Shown: one piece after another, positions 12,450 through 34,032 of the stretch | Layout of the letters: every line of letters starts with the position of its first letter | How positions within the stretch are numbered: the first letter of the stretch is position 1 | DNA from: Sycobia sp. Sy_11 | Taxonomy: Eukaryota > Arthropoda > Insecta > Hymenoptera > Epichrysomallidae | DNA: 64,000 nucleotides | Assembly (NCBI GenBank): GCA_018907035.1 | Contig: JACCIC010000002.1 | Span: 2,237,001-2,301,000, forward strand | Direction: 5' to 3' | Translations under genes and position numbers: made by a program | The notes under the pieces: model-generated | Databases searched by the model: none | What the model was told of the DNA's origin: nothing | Seen by the model: the letters and a program-made list of their open reading frames with translations, nothing else

Positions 12450-13437
12450 TTATCTCTGAATGGGAGGGGCCATTGGAAAACCAGAACTAGCACTGGACAT
12501 AGTTGAACCTGGTCCAAGCAAAACTTGTTTCTGTTGGTTACGTTGCATTTCTTCCATTTGAGCACGTTCAATTTCAAATACTAGTGGTGCAAATAGAATC
12601 GCAGAAGAACTAAAGATAATCCACGTGGCAGCACATGTGAAAGAGTAAAAACCTGAAACATTAAATTAAGTCATTTCTGTTCATTTTCATATCTCTAAAT
12701 TTAATAATAACTAATAGGATATTGTTTAATTTGTTTATATAATATATACACGTACACACACACATGTATATATACATATTATCGGATTGTATCCAACTTA
12801 AATTATATGTTATTAATTAAATATATATCTTCTTAGCAAAGTAAATTTTTCTAACCTTTTATACAGCTTTTTAAACATACTCCTGCATTGTAACTCAAAT
12901 TTCTGACTTCTTCTGGAAACATTTCTGTCAGTCCAACCAATCTTTCTGCAAGACTTTCATCCTGAAAAATTAATATAAAAATGACGTTTTACTTATTGTA
13001 AAATAATTACTAATAAATATATAAATATTATTCATACGTAATAATATAAAAAGTAATATCTACATATAATATTGAAAGCTCAATAGATAAAAAATGATGT
13101 ATATCTTTCGAAAAGTATGAAAATATTCACTACTGAAATCGATCAGAGAGAAATATGCAATGTAATAGACCTTATTTGGATTCAGAATTTATCAGTGAAA
13201 ATCTAAATAGCATAGAGAACAGCCAAAATTTTAAGAGTCGGCATTTATCGAATTCTACATTAGATATAATACAGTAGTGACCATGAAGCTAAATAATAGA
13301 TAAATTAAACGTATATGAACCTCCTCATCGTCGTCTTCCTTATCATCCGGTAGTAAGGCCTTGATTTCTGGTGATTGCGCGTCGCTGCTGCCCATGCCGC
13401 TATCGAACATATCAGACAACTCCGTAATGGACGCCAT
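12450..13437 (-). CDS. TOMM22: TOM22, mitochondrial import receptor subunit
   Basis: TOM22 is the tail-anchored central receptor of the outer-membrane TOM translocase. Three minus-strand exons join in phase: 13437-13321, 12961-12856 and 12652-12450, giving 141 residues, matching the usual length. The acidic N-terminal cytosolic domain (DDKEDDDEE then DESLAERLVGLTEMFPEEVR) is the family signature. The membrane segment spans about residues 80-100 (WIIFSSSAILFAPLVF). It is followed by EIERAQMEEMQRNQQKQVLL and LGPGSTMS in the intermembrane space. The first donor is the weak GAG/GTTCAT. Reading through it would add a hydrophobic tail and stop at 13255 (see findings). Confidence 0.94.
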
Positions 13438-14768
13438 ATAAATACAGTATTAAATCAAATGCTCTTTTTCACTAAGCTATACACTTTCCGCTAATACTCT
13501 TTGATACTTATCTGACACTTAATGAAAAGTCAAATACGCGTTCACTGAATTTTCAATTTATACTCCTAATTCCGTTACTCCGTCAGTCCGTCCTCGTGTC
13601 TGAAAATTCTGATATTATCACGAACCACAAGTCCACAAGAAGTTACCACACACTGCCTAAGAGGACCGAGGACCGATACCGAGAACAGCGAACAGTGGCA
13701 AACCAGCAACCATCAGCTACCTAAAGAAGATATAGATGAGGGAATGAATTTTAGAGCAAAATATTAGGTGATTAAAGTAGTCTTTCTGGAGTGGGCATGC
13801 GCATCATTTTTAATATCACATTGCAAATATATGTAGATATAACCTAATATAATCAGATCTGATAATGATATATAACTACAGATAATTAATTATATTAAAC
13901 CCACCGTATATTTTTCTATATACTTATAAAGTGTATAGGCAAATGTGATATTGTAGTTTTTTGAAATTTTATAAATTAATCAGGTGTAAAACTTAACTGG
14001 CATTTATATTTATATTTATTCATTTGTTATATGATTTTGATTTGCAATGAGATCTTTTAAGTTTTGGAATGGACAGTGGACTTAAAAAAATTGTAAATTC
14101 TAAGGCGCCAAAATTAAAAAAAATTAATTTAAAAGATATGCGATTTGATATTAATTTTATTTCAACTGAAAAATTATAGCATAATTTATTACAATAGGTC
14201 ATATAAATTAAATTTATGAAATAATTTAGGTGAATTTATATAAAGTCAATGATATTTTAAAATCTATTAAGTTAAATTATTTAGAATTTTATCAAGTTAC
14301 AGTCATATAAATTATAACTACAATTTTTTTAATTGTTTAAATAAAAAATCAGAAATATCAGAAACGTTCCTTTATATTATATTTTATTGATATTTTACAT
14401 AATTTAAGTTAACTATTAATAGTATTTATAAATAGTTTATAATTTATTTTGATCTATAAAAAATATGTTTACATTTTATTCAAATAAATTTGTTATATAA
14501 TCCATAAATTCATTCTTACATTTATATTTATATGATATATTTAAGAATAAATTTTTAATTTCTTACTTACACTAAAACTATCTTTTGGTATTAAAATATA
14601 TAGATTACATGAATCACTGTAGATATGCGTTAAGTTCATATTAATAATAGTCTCTTAATTTGTATAAAAATAATCCAATTGATTCAGTATCATCGTATTA
14701 TGTAAAATTTATAATTAACAGTGCAGTGCTTTCAGTAAATAACAAATTGATTATTAAAATAACAACTG
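13438..14768. other. Intergenic region, TOM22 promoter and HAUS4 3' side
   Basis: The first 300 bases upstream of TOM22 are of mixed composition with several CpGs and should contain its promoter and leader. From about 13800 the sequence is AT-rich and includes the likely 3' untranslated region of the HAUS4-like gene. No exon or RNA was recognised. Confidence 0.55.
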
Positions 14769-16199
14769 TTACAACTGGTCTAATAAGTTTTTTTTCTTTT
14801 TAATTATATAGCTTAATTCTAAATATTTCTTTAAAATTTCATCATACTCTGTACTACTTAATGCATCATAGGCTTTTTTTAATTCGATTTTTTCAGCAAT
14901 TTCATCAGTGCAATTAGAAATTTTTTCATTTAAAGTTGTATTGAGAATTTTAAAAGCTTCAACTGTTATTGGAGTTTCTTTAAACATTCGTATTGTACAT
15001 GACAATTTTGTGATAATAGCTTTCATTTCTGCTATTTCTGCTTTAAGTAATAAATTTTCTGATTCTTTGAAAATGTGTTCATTCATTTTATGTTTAAATT
15101 CATTCCATTGACTAAACATTTTAATACACTGAATTAAATCTCTTTTATACTCTAAACAGACTTCCTCAATTTTGTCTTTCCAATTTAAATTTTCCAATTC
15201 ACCTTTTTTTTGGAATCTTGCACGAAGTATTGATTCATTATTTTTCAGTACATCTTTTGTTGATCCTGCTAAATTTTCATATCTAAAATAATGAAATAAG
15301 TATTATTGTTATCCCATTTAGTAATATTAATAATACAAATGTAAACAAAACAAAGTAAACTGTAATAAATTAAATTTTACATTGATAAAAAGTTATGTAT
15401 TTTTTCACGTAATTTTGCTTCCAAACAACTTTTTATCATTAATTGTTCTTCATAATTAAATTCAATTTTTGGTAGATCTATGATTCCCAATAATGTTAGT
15501 TCTTCTTTTAAATCCTTTGAATTATTTGGTAAATGTAAATATTTTTTTATTTTATAAATTGTTAAAAATTGTTTTAACTTTTTCATAGTATTTTTTTCAA
15601 TTGAGCTATTATTACTGTCTATTATTTCTTCAAAACAGTCAGAGATACATCTTAATTTAGCATATTCACATATACTTTCTTCACAGGAACTGAGAGCTTT
15701 ATTAACTTTTGCTGATTCTAAAGTATTTCTTGAGTCTGTTTTTTGACTATCAGAAGTAAGACTTTTATTAATATCACGACATATACTTCGCCATTCTGAA
15801 TTATTGCAAGAGGTATCAAATTTATAAAGAGTTGAATTGTTAGTTCTGGAGATACGGGATATATTTGAAATACCTGCAAAATATTGAAAATAAACTAAGT
15901 TATTTATAATATTTATGAAGTATTTTTAATAAATTAGAATATTGATTAAAACCACGATTAATGATATATTTATGGATAGCTATATAATATAGTTTAATTA
16001 GGTATAACAAATTTATTTAATAAAATACATCGCATAAAATGTTAATGATCAGTTATTCCATACATACAACATTGTAAACAATGATTTGAAATATAACCTC
16101 ATATTGCTAAGAACTGTTGCTGTCATATAGTAAAGAAATTAAAATATTGAAACAAAAAGCATTACCTGATATCAAACTTAATTCGTCAATACTACTCAT
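14769..16199 (-). CDS. HAUS4: HAUS augmin-like complex subunit 4-like protein
   Basis: Three minus-strand exons join in phase: 16199-16166, 15873-15381 and 15282-14769, giving 346 residues (human HAUS4 is about 363). HAUS4 belongs to augmin, which recruits gamma-tubulin to spindle microtubules to nucleate branches. The match is best toward the C-terminus: TVEAFKILNTTLNEKI followed by AYDALSSTEYDEILKKYLEL and a final KKKKNLLDQL aligns with the last coiled coil of the vertebrate protein. The central LLGIIDLP and CLEAKLREKIHNF also agree. The first 110 residues are Ser/Asn-rich and not recognisable. The C-terminal half is predicted coiled coil. Assignment is from remembered similarity; another coiled-coil kinetochore or centrosome protein remains possible. 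Confidence 0.62.
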
Positions 16200-17827
16200 G
16201 ATATCTTTAATTTCAAAATATACTTCATTAATACAGACAATTTTTAATTTGCAAAACGAACGTTGACGTTCGTCTTATTTGTATATAATACACACTGAAA
16301 ATTCAAAAAATATTTTGATAAATTTAGTGCTCATAAGAGGAAGATAACCATTTTCAATTTCTGAATGAATAAAATTATGTTTTAATATATACGAATTTGA
16401 ATACGAATAAAGAACTAAATAAAAAATAAAAATATATTCTATAGAAAATTCTACTCTGTGTATACTAGTTTGAATCACTTGATCAAGTCTTCTTTTCATT
16501 TGCGTAGTATCACTGGTACCACATCGCCATACAGTCCTAACAACATAAATCGTCACTTATAATATTTTATTTTACTTATGTTACTGGAAATGTTTGACAC
16601 CATCTTAGCTTCTTTCATGGCTAACCGAGAGAGCCGAGTGTTCAACTAATTTTACGAACATTTATAAATTATACAATTAATTGTATAATAGTATATAAAA
16701 TCTATTATTTGACTTTCTAAGTATGCCGTGACAAATATTACATCTTTCGATAGTTTAAAGTAAGTAAAGTTTATAGTATTTCAAGAGGAATAGCGTTTTA
16801 AAAAGATAGTTCTAAGTTATGTTCATAACCGCGTTAGAAAAGTTGAATGCCTCGAGCGAGCATATTTGAAAGTAATATAAATTACATTTACATTTAATTT
16901 TTTCGTCTATGATTTTTAAGATAAAATCTTTAACGCGATGTAATTATATAGAATTATATTATCGTTTCTGTAAGAATTAATCTAATGTTAAGACATACAT
17001 ATGCCATATTCAATTGTTCCCATGGTTATTTCCAATATAAAATTATACAATATATTATTAATAAATAATAAATTAAATAGAATTTGTTTATAACAATATT
17101 TTCATTTTTTTTAAAGCGTAACAAGTCAGGATATTGTATGGATAATTTTAGTGGAATTCAACTCAAAACTCAATGAAACTTATTAAATTTTTGTTATATA
17201 CCATCTATGAGAAGAATATTTAATGGTTTATCAGTTCAAAAAAAATTATTTGTAACCATAAATTTTTTATTTTTTGACCATACTTTGGTATGATGATATA
17301 TGTTTATTGCTTCAATTCTTTTTAAGATATCTTCAAACATTACAACAATATTTATTTTCATTGAAAGTGAACAATTATTTTATCAATTTATGTTTTAAAA
17401 GAATCAAATAGAATTTATTAGAATATAAATATATAATGTGAATTAATTTAGTTTTAAAAAACTCATTGTTCATTTACATAATCTTATCGCTGTTTTTATT
17501 TTTATTTTTTATATAAAATAAAAACTTTATTCTTGCTGATAAATTAGTCTTTCGAAGAAAGGAATTATTCAGTTCAAATAGACTTCAGTTTTAACAAAAT
17601 TTTTATCTAAAATGATCAGGTCATTAATATTTTTTATGCATCTCATCAGGCCATTAATCATTTTTATGCATCTTATCAGATAGATGGTTGATATATTTAT
17701 AAGCGACATCCTTTAAATGTTAAGAAAATAAGAAATATAAGCAATTTTTGTACCTTGTTAATATTTAACTTTTTGAGTTTTAAAAATATAAACTCTGTTT
17801 ATAGAATAAAAGACATTTATTATCAAA
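16200..17827. other. Divergent promoter region, HAUS4-like / Prp8
   Basis: About 1.6 kb separates the divergent start codons. A few hundred bases beside HAUS4 are mixed in composition; the rest is AT-rich. The notable element is a 30-bp tandem repeat at 17615-17674, about 150 bp upstream of the Prp8 ATG. No coding exon was recognised. Confidence 0.55.
17615..17674. repeat. 30-bp tandem duplication upstream of Prp8
   Basis: Two 30-bp units, each beginning ATCAGG followed by T/C-CATTAAT and ending ATGCATCT, lie head to tail, with a partial third unit (ATCAGA at 17675). They are about 90% identical. Confidence 0.85.
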
Positions 17828-28603
<10,776 letters not shown>

Positions 28604-30239
28604 AGCGATACGCAAGTGATAAGTAATTATTGTAAATAGATGTACGTTTATATAAACGTTGTAATATAACTTATGTACGGAATTTATAAGAATGTAATCG
28701 CGTTTTTATAATGAATGAAGGTATGAATGTTAAGAATTAGATAGTATTTCCATTTTTTTTCACAAAACATTTTATTATGTTTTATCGTCGTCATGCGAGA
28801 TTTATATTTATTAAGATATGTTCAAACAATTGTAAGAAAACTTAATACATAATACAATCAATTGTAGATGCATTCTTTCAAATAATAAAATTACTTTTTA
28901 AGAATTTGTACCAGTGTTGATCTATATATAATATACCGTAATTATCCTAATAGAATAGTTCATTTGTCAGTTTAAACATTCTTCATTTAATTTTTTTCTT
29001 TTTTATTCATTGATTTATGAATTTCTTTTAATATTCTGCATAGCTGATTTCATTTATAAAATGTATTATAGATCAGATGGTAGATCTTACTGTCGTTTCC
29101 ATATTCTTTCTGTTCATAACAGAGATTGCATATTCTATTATTTACAGTCAAATAACTTTAATGTCATGCTAATTTTCTAGTTGATTGCTATATAGACGGG
29201 TTACTATTTATTTACAATTTTTAAAACAATATATAAAAGGTACTGTGTTTAAAACAATATATAAAGGGTATAAGCAATGATATTGAAATATTTTGCACCT
29301 GCTTGACAAGCTGTAAATTGATTCAAGATATTTTTTAATGAGGCTATAGCATTATTTCCGTGATACTGATGGCATAAACTATTTTGCAATTTGAGTTTAT
29401 TTATAATAACTCTACACAAGAATGAATTGGATTTATTAGTCATTGGTTTTTCACCAGTACACTATAATTTATATAAGTATTAGATTTATATGAATAATCT
29501 AACCATAAGTAAACTAACGCAAAATACCATTTTTCATGTTTAAAATTGATCAAACTGTAATAAATTTAATCAATGAACTTATTAAATAAAAGTGATTACA
29601 GAAGGATTGAAATTGGAATTGTTTACAAATGAAATTCTAGAAAAGTTTTTTTATGAAAACATTTGAAAAGTTTTCAAAAAATTATAATAATAATTATCTT
29701 TTTAAATTTTCTTATTTTATATAATTTTTTAATAGAATATTACGCTTTAATTTGTACGACTCCTCATTTATTATTTCAGCAAAGCACAAAAAAAAAAACA
29801 AAACAATAATTTTAAATCAATTTCTAGGGAAATATTGTCTAAATTTTTTAAAGATTCGTAAAATTTGAAGGGTAAGTTTACGAACAGTTTTATATAGCTT
29901 TGTATAATTAATTAAAAATTAAAATCATCCGTCTTTTTAATGAAGTTCCTTGAAGCCAAGACTAATGGCCAGATATCTTATTTAAAAATTTAAGATAATG
30001 AAATTTTTCTGTGTTTTACTTAAATTCTAATATACATAAATAATGACGCAAAGTATGATTTTGCGAGGGCCACGAAGAGAAAAAAGTAAAGTATAATTAC
30101 AAAATAACATTTATATATATTTTACATATTTATATAGACATTGAATATTACAAAATCATGATAAAGAAACAACAAAGTATTATAGGTACAGATTGTACTT
30201 TGCATTAAGTAAATGCGCGTGAACGATAGACTTACGATA

Positions 30240-30241
<2 letters not shown>

Positions 30242-30338
<97 letters not shown>

Positions 30339-30436
30339 GAGAGACGCGATATTTCCGTGCATTGTTTGTTGTTCTTATTTTTAAATATCTCTCTAAAATA
30401 TACGGTCGGGGCGCTTTTTAAAATTCTTACACTTGC

Positions 30437-30503
<67 letters not shown>
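30242..30503. repeat. (TA)n-(GA)n and (TA)n microsatellites
   Basis: A TA tract (30242-30290) passes directly into a GA tract (30291-30335). A second TA tract covers 30440-30503. Confidence 0.95.
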
Positions 30504-30507
<4 letters not shown>

Positions 30508-30824
30508 TTATAATTAAACTTATATCTGCTTATAAACTTAAAAAGTCATTATTATGAACAGTAGCGTACAAAAAGCAATATGTATTTTCTATCGCGTAAT
30601 AATGCGTACACAACGGAATTATATTTGACTAGAAACGGGAGCACGCGGGAACACGGGGGAATAAACCCGCCCGCTTAGCGGAGCTGTAAGTGCGCATCGG
30701 GGCCGCGATAAATCTCATTTCGCGCCCATATTTATAAATCTAATATAGAATCACCGATTATATGTGCTCACGTATGATTATGGCATCGTGTGGGAGATTA
30801 ATAATTATTACGGCAAAGAAATCA

Positions 30825-30829
<5 letters not shown>

Positions 30830-30882
<53 letters not shown>

Positions 30883-30895
30883 AAGAGAGAGAGAG

Positions 30896-30954
<59 letters not shown>

Positions 30955-31041
30955 AACCACCCGCGCGCTGCATGGTTACGTGATGTCTTATACATTTATT
31001 ATCTCTTAAGAGTTCGATAGACTTGTTAGAGAGATTTATCT

Positions 31042-31099
<58 letters not shown>
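30830..31099. repeat. (GA)n-(TA)n and (TA)n microsatellites
   Basis: A GA tract (30830-30895, interrupted near 30880) leads into a TA tract (30901-30951), the reverse order of the compound repeat 500 bp upstream. Another TA tract spans 31047-31099. Confidence 0.95.
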
Positions 31100-31102
<3 letters not shown>

Positions 31103-32300
31103 ACTTATTAATACTACACAAGTAAATTTTTCTTCGCTCGAGCATCGATTCTGCGTCGATTCTTTGTAATAAAAATGATATTGATATATCTTACTTCATT
31201 GTATCCTATATCAGAAGTGTCCGAATAAAGCTTGCTTACTTATAAAACATTATAATAGCGATTATACACATAAATGTAATTTTTTTTCTTTAATTTTCCA
31301 ACATAAATGATAAAGTAATATAATGATTTTTCAGCATTAGGTTTAACATTGCATCGACCATTTTTTATTTATTTTTTATGTTCTTTTTTGTTTGCTTTTG
31401 TTTTTTTTTTTAATGAAAGCTTAACATTAAAAGTAAGAGCAAGTAAAACAATCTCACGTTAATTGAAAACTGCCCTTTGTACGGGTGATTTATTTGAAGA
31501 ATATAAGACATATTGTAGAATGATTAAAATCTCACAGAGATTTTATTATTTATTTCTCATTTTTATATTATTTATAAGTTACAAGTGCGCAAACTATATT
31601 AATCTCATCAAGCATAATTCCATGTAATGAATTTAAGCAGAATTTTATTATATGCAATAAATCTTAGATTCGTAATAAAATATTACGGATATCGGATTTG
31701 ATGAAGAGTAAATCATTTCTCTAAAATATCATAGTCGCATATCCTAATATCGACATTATCCAAGAATTATTTTCCTTTATTCGTCTGATATCATAATTAT
31801 TATACATGTGAGAGGTATAAAAATATCTCAACTTTAATTGTCAAAATGACAAGTCGTCCTGAAACTCCAATGATTGAACTGAACTATATAGATATACCAA
31901 TTATGTTACATTGTATAGCGTTATATGATAAAATATGATTTGTCAATTAAGAATACATTGCGGCATTACATATACAAAGCCCAAGCAGTGCGCGCGACTT
32001 TTTCCTTACAAATATTACAGATCTTACAATTACGTTGAAAGTGTCTAATGGAAAAATAGAATCTAATTTTTGTTTACATATGCACGCTATTCTGTAGAAA
32101 GAAGGCGTTTGTTTTTTAAATTATATACGAATTCTTTCGGAGTTCTATTGAAACTTGACACATGATTGGCATAGCTGAGCTAAATTATACCTATATATGC
32201 TGAAAAAATTTATGTAGCCATCAGATTTGTTTACATTGATTTCTAGTCTTGAAAGATATGGCAACTCGTACAGAACAAGATTATCTGTGCCCGTTCTTTG

Positions 32301-32328
32301 GAAATTAGTATTAATAAATACTAATTTC
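32301..32328. repeat. Perfect 12-bp inverted repeat
   Basis: The arms GAAATTAGTATT (32301-32312) and AATACTAATTTC (32317-32328) are perfect reverse complements around a 4-base AATA loop, immediately beside a longer hairpin. Confidence 0.95.
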
Positions 32329-32427
32329 AGAATTAACAAATATTTTTATCGGGCCTACACAGTCTTTGTGCTATAATATATTATGGTACAAAGACTGTAG
32401 GACCGATAAAAATGTTTATTAATTTCA
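32329..32427. repeat. Long near-perfect hairpin (about 42 bp stem)
   Basis: The left arm (ATTTTTATCGG, then AGTCTTTG and CTATAATA) pairs with the right arm (TATTATGG, then CAAAGACT and CCGATAAAAAT), with only a few mismatches, G-U pairs and a 2-base bulge. The centre is a short TATA near 32376. It could be a miRNA-like precursor, a small palindromic transposon remnant or a simple palindrome. Confidence 0.85.
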
Positions 32428-32611
32428 TTCGAAACAGTCTACGTAAGTATAATTTTTTATTTTTAACTGATTTCGAAAATTGGAAACAAGAGGGGAAAAG
32501 AGAAAGGGAAGAGAGAAAGATGGTATATTAGATAAAGTATATGAATATAATATAAAAAATGGTTGACTGACATACGTATACGGTCGATTCGCAATTTTGA
32601 TCATTTAATAA

Positions 32612-33114
32612 TATACATATATATATATATATATATATTTTAATTTATATTTATCGTAGCTCTCCATTTTCGATAATTTCCATGATGAGTTCTATTGTTT
32701 AATATTTCAATGCGACGTTATGCTTGAAAATTATGAAGATGTGAAAGAATAATATATTTTTAACTTCTAAAATTCAATCAAAAAGACTTGAACAACAAAT
32801 TTCAGAAAAAAAACTAAGGTCTAACAAGTGATAAAAAAAGTTTATTTACACATTAGATACTAATCCTATTTTCACCGTATTGAAGGGTATCTTTCAGGAA
32901 GTGCTCAAAACATAGTAATTTACTACTTTTGTTTCGTATATCAATAACCTTTTCACATTGTTATTTAGTTAGTTTGTCAATTCTTATAACGAAAGTATAT
33001 TCTAACAAAAGACAATTCATAATCTGATAAATCGAACTTATAGTCCCTAATACTTAATTCAATCATTTGTTCAGTATTTAATAATTAAAAAAAATTGGAA
33101 TTTGCTTTATCTTA

Positions 33115-33187
<73 letters not shown>
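32612..33187. repeat. TA tracts at both ends of the interval
   Basis: TA runs occupy about 32612-32638 and 33120-33187. The AT-rich DNA between them is not repeated. Confidence 0.9.
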
Positions 33188-33190
<3 letters not shown>

Positions 33191-34032
33191 TATCACATTA
33201 AAATGTTTTCAATCATCTAATACTCAGGTGTCAAGTTTCAAAAGCAAAGGAAGATGCGGAGAAGAGGCTGGGAAGAGGTTCTCGTAAAAAAAGGGATATT
33301 TACAGAAACGAGTCGATCTAAAGTATAAAATGAACGTCGGAAGTGTCAAAAAACGAGAAAATCTAAATGACGTACGTACGAAGTAGTTTATAGCTGTTTC
33401 TTATGGAAAGCATAAAGTATGATACTTTATACGCCCCGAGTGGCGCGCGGCGTAAAGCCGACCTCAAATTATATGCTCTATCACGCGGGAACGTAAAATA
33501 TGGCTGTATTATGTCACGAAGATAATGTTTTGACGTACTACGCGCAAAACGAACGTTTCACGAATCGGGACGAATAGAGCTGGATTTTTACGCACGCGAA
33601 AGAATTTGCGGCCAACGATCGCTTTACGCGCGTTACATCGGACAGAAGTTACAGATACGTCGTATAAGACCTTAGACTCAAGTCATCGATTTTCCGCGTC
33701 GTTCGGTGTCGTACTGCGACTTTCCCGCTATCCCCAAGCGATTCCTTGATTCCCCTTGGCTCTCGGGAGGATAAGTCAGTCCTTCTCCCGTATTCGTTAT
33801 TTCACCGATGAGGAACGGCGCTTGGTGGGGGGGGGGGGGGAGAATCGAGCAGCACAGAGCCAAGGATGATAAACCCGAGTCGAATACTTATAAGATCCGG
33901 AAGTCTTGCAATGCGCGCGGCTCGAGACCGAATAAGAGGAATGAGAATACGAAGACCTCTCCCGGTCTGGCCGTCTGTCCGACTCTTACTACCTCCCTCC
34001 TCCCCCTCTCCCGCCCGGCGTCGGTGAATAAT

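Larger units (their letters stand above)
28604..34032. other. Convergent 3' region, Prp8 / Methuselah-like gene
   Basis: The first few hundred bases should be the Prp8 3' untranslated region; AATAAA occurs near 28885. Beyond about 29.7 kb the region is AT-rich with many TA and GA microsatellites. A 54-base region at 29220-29275 is a tandem duplication around AAAACAATATATAAA. Hairpins at 32301-32328 and 32329-32427 stand out. A 64-residue minus ORF at 29443-29249 has no recognisable similarity. From 33400 the sequence becomes GC-richer approaching the GPCR terminal exon, with a G13 tract near 33828. Confidence 0.5.

Noticed and set aside
29249..29443. 64-residue minus-strand ORF with three cysteines
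   Set aside because: The Cys spacing does not fit a twin CX9C protein I know and the codon use is plain AT-rich; kept only as unassigned.
30213..30557. ORFs encoding Tyr-Ile and Arg-Glu or Ser-Leu repeats
   Set aside because: They are translations of TA and GA/CT microsatellites, not proteins.
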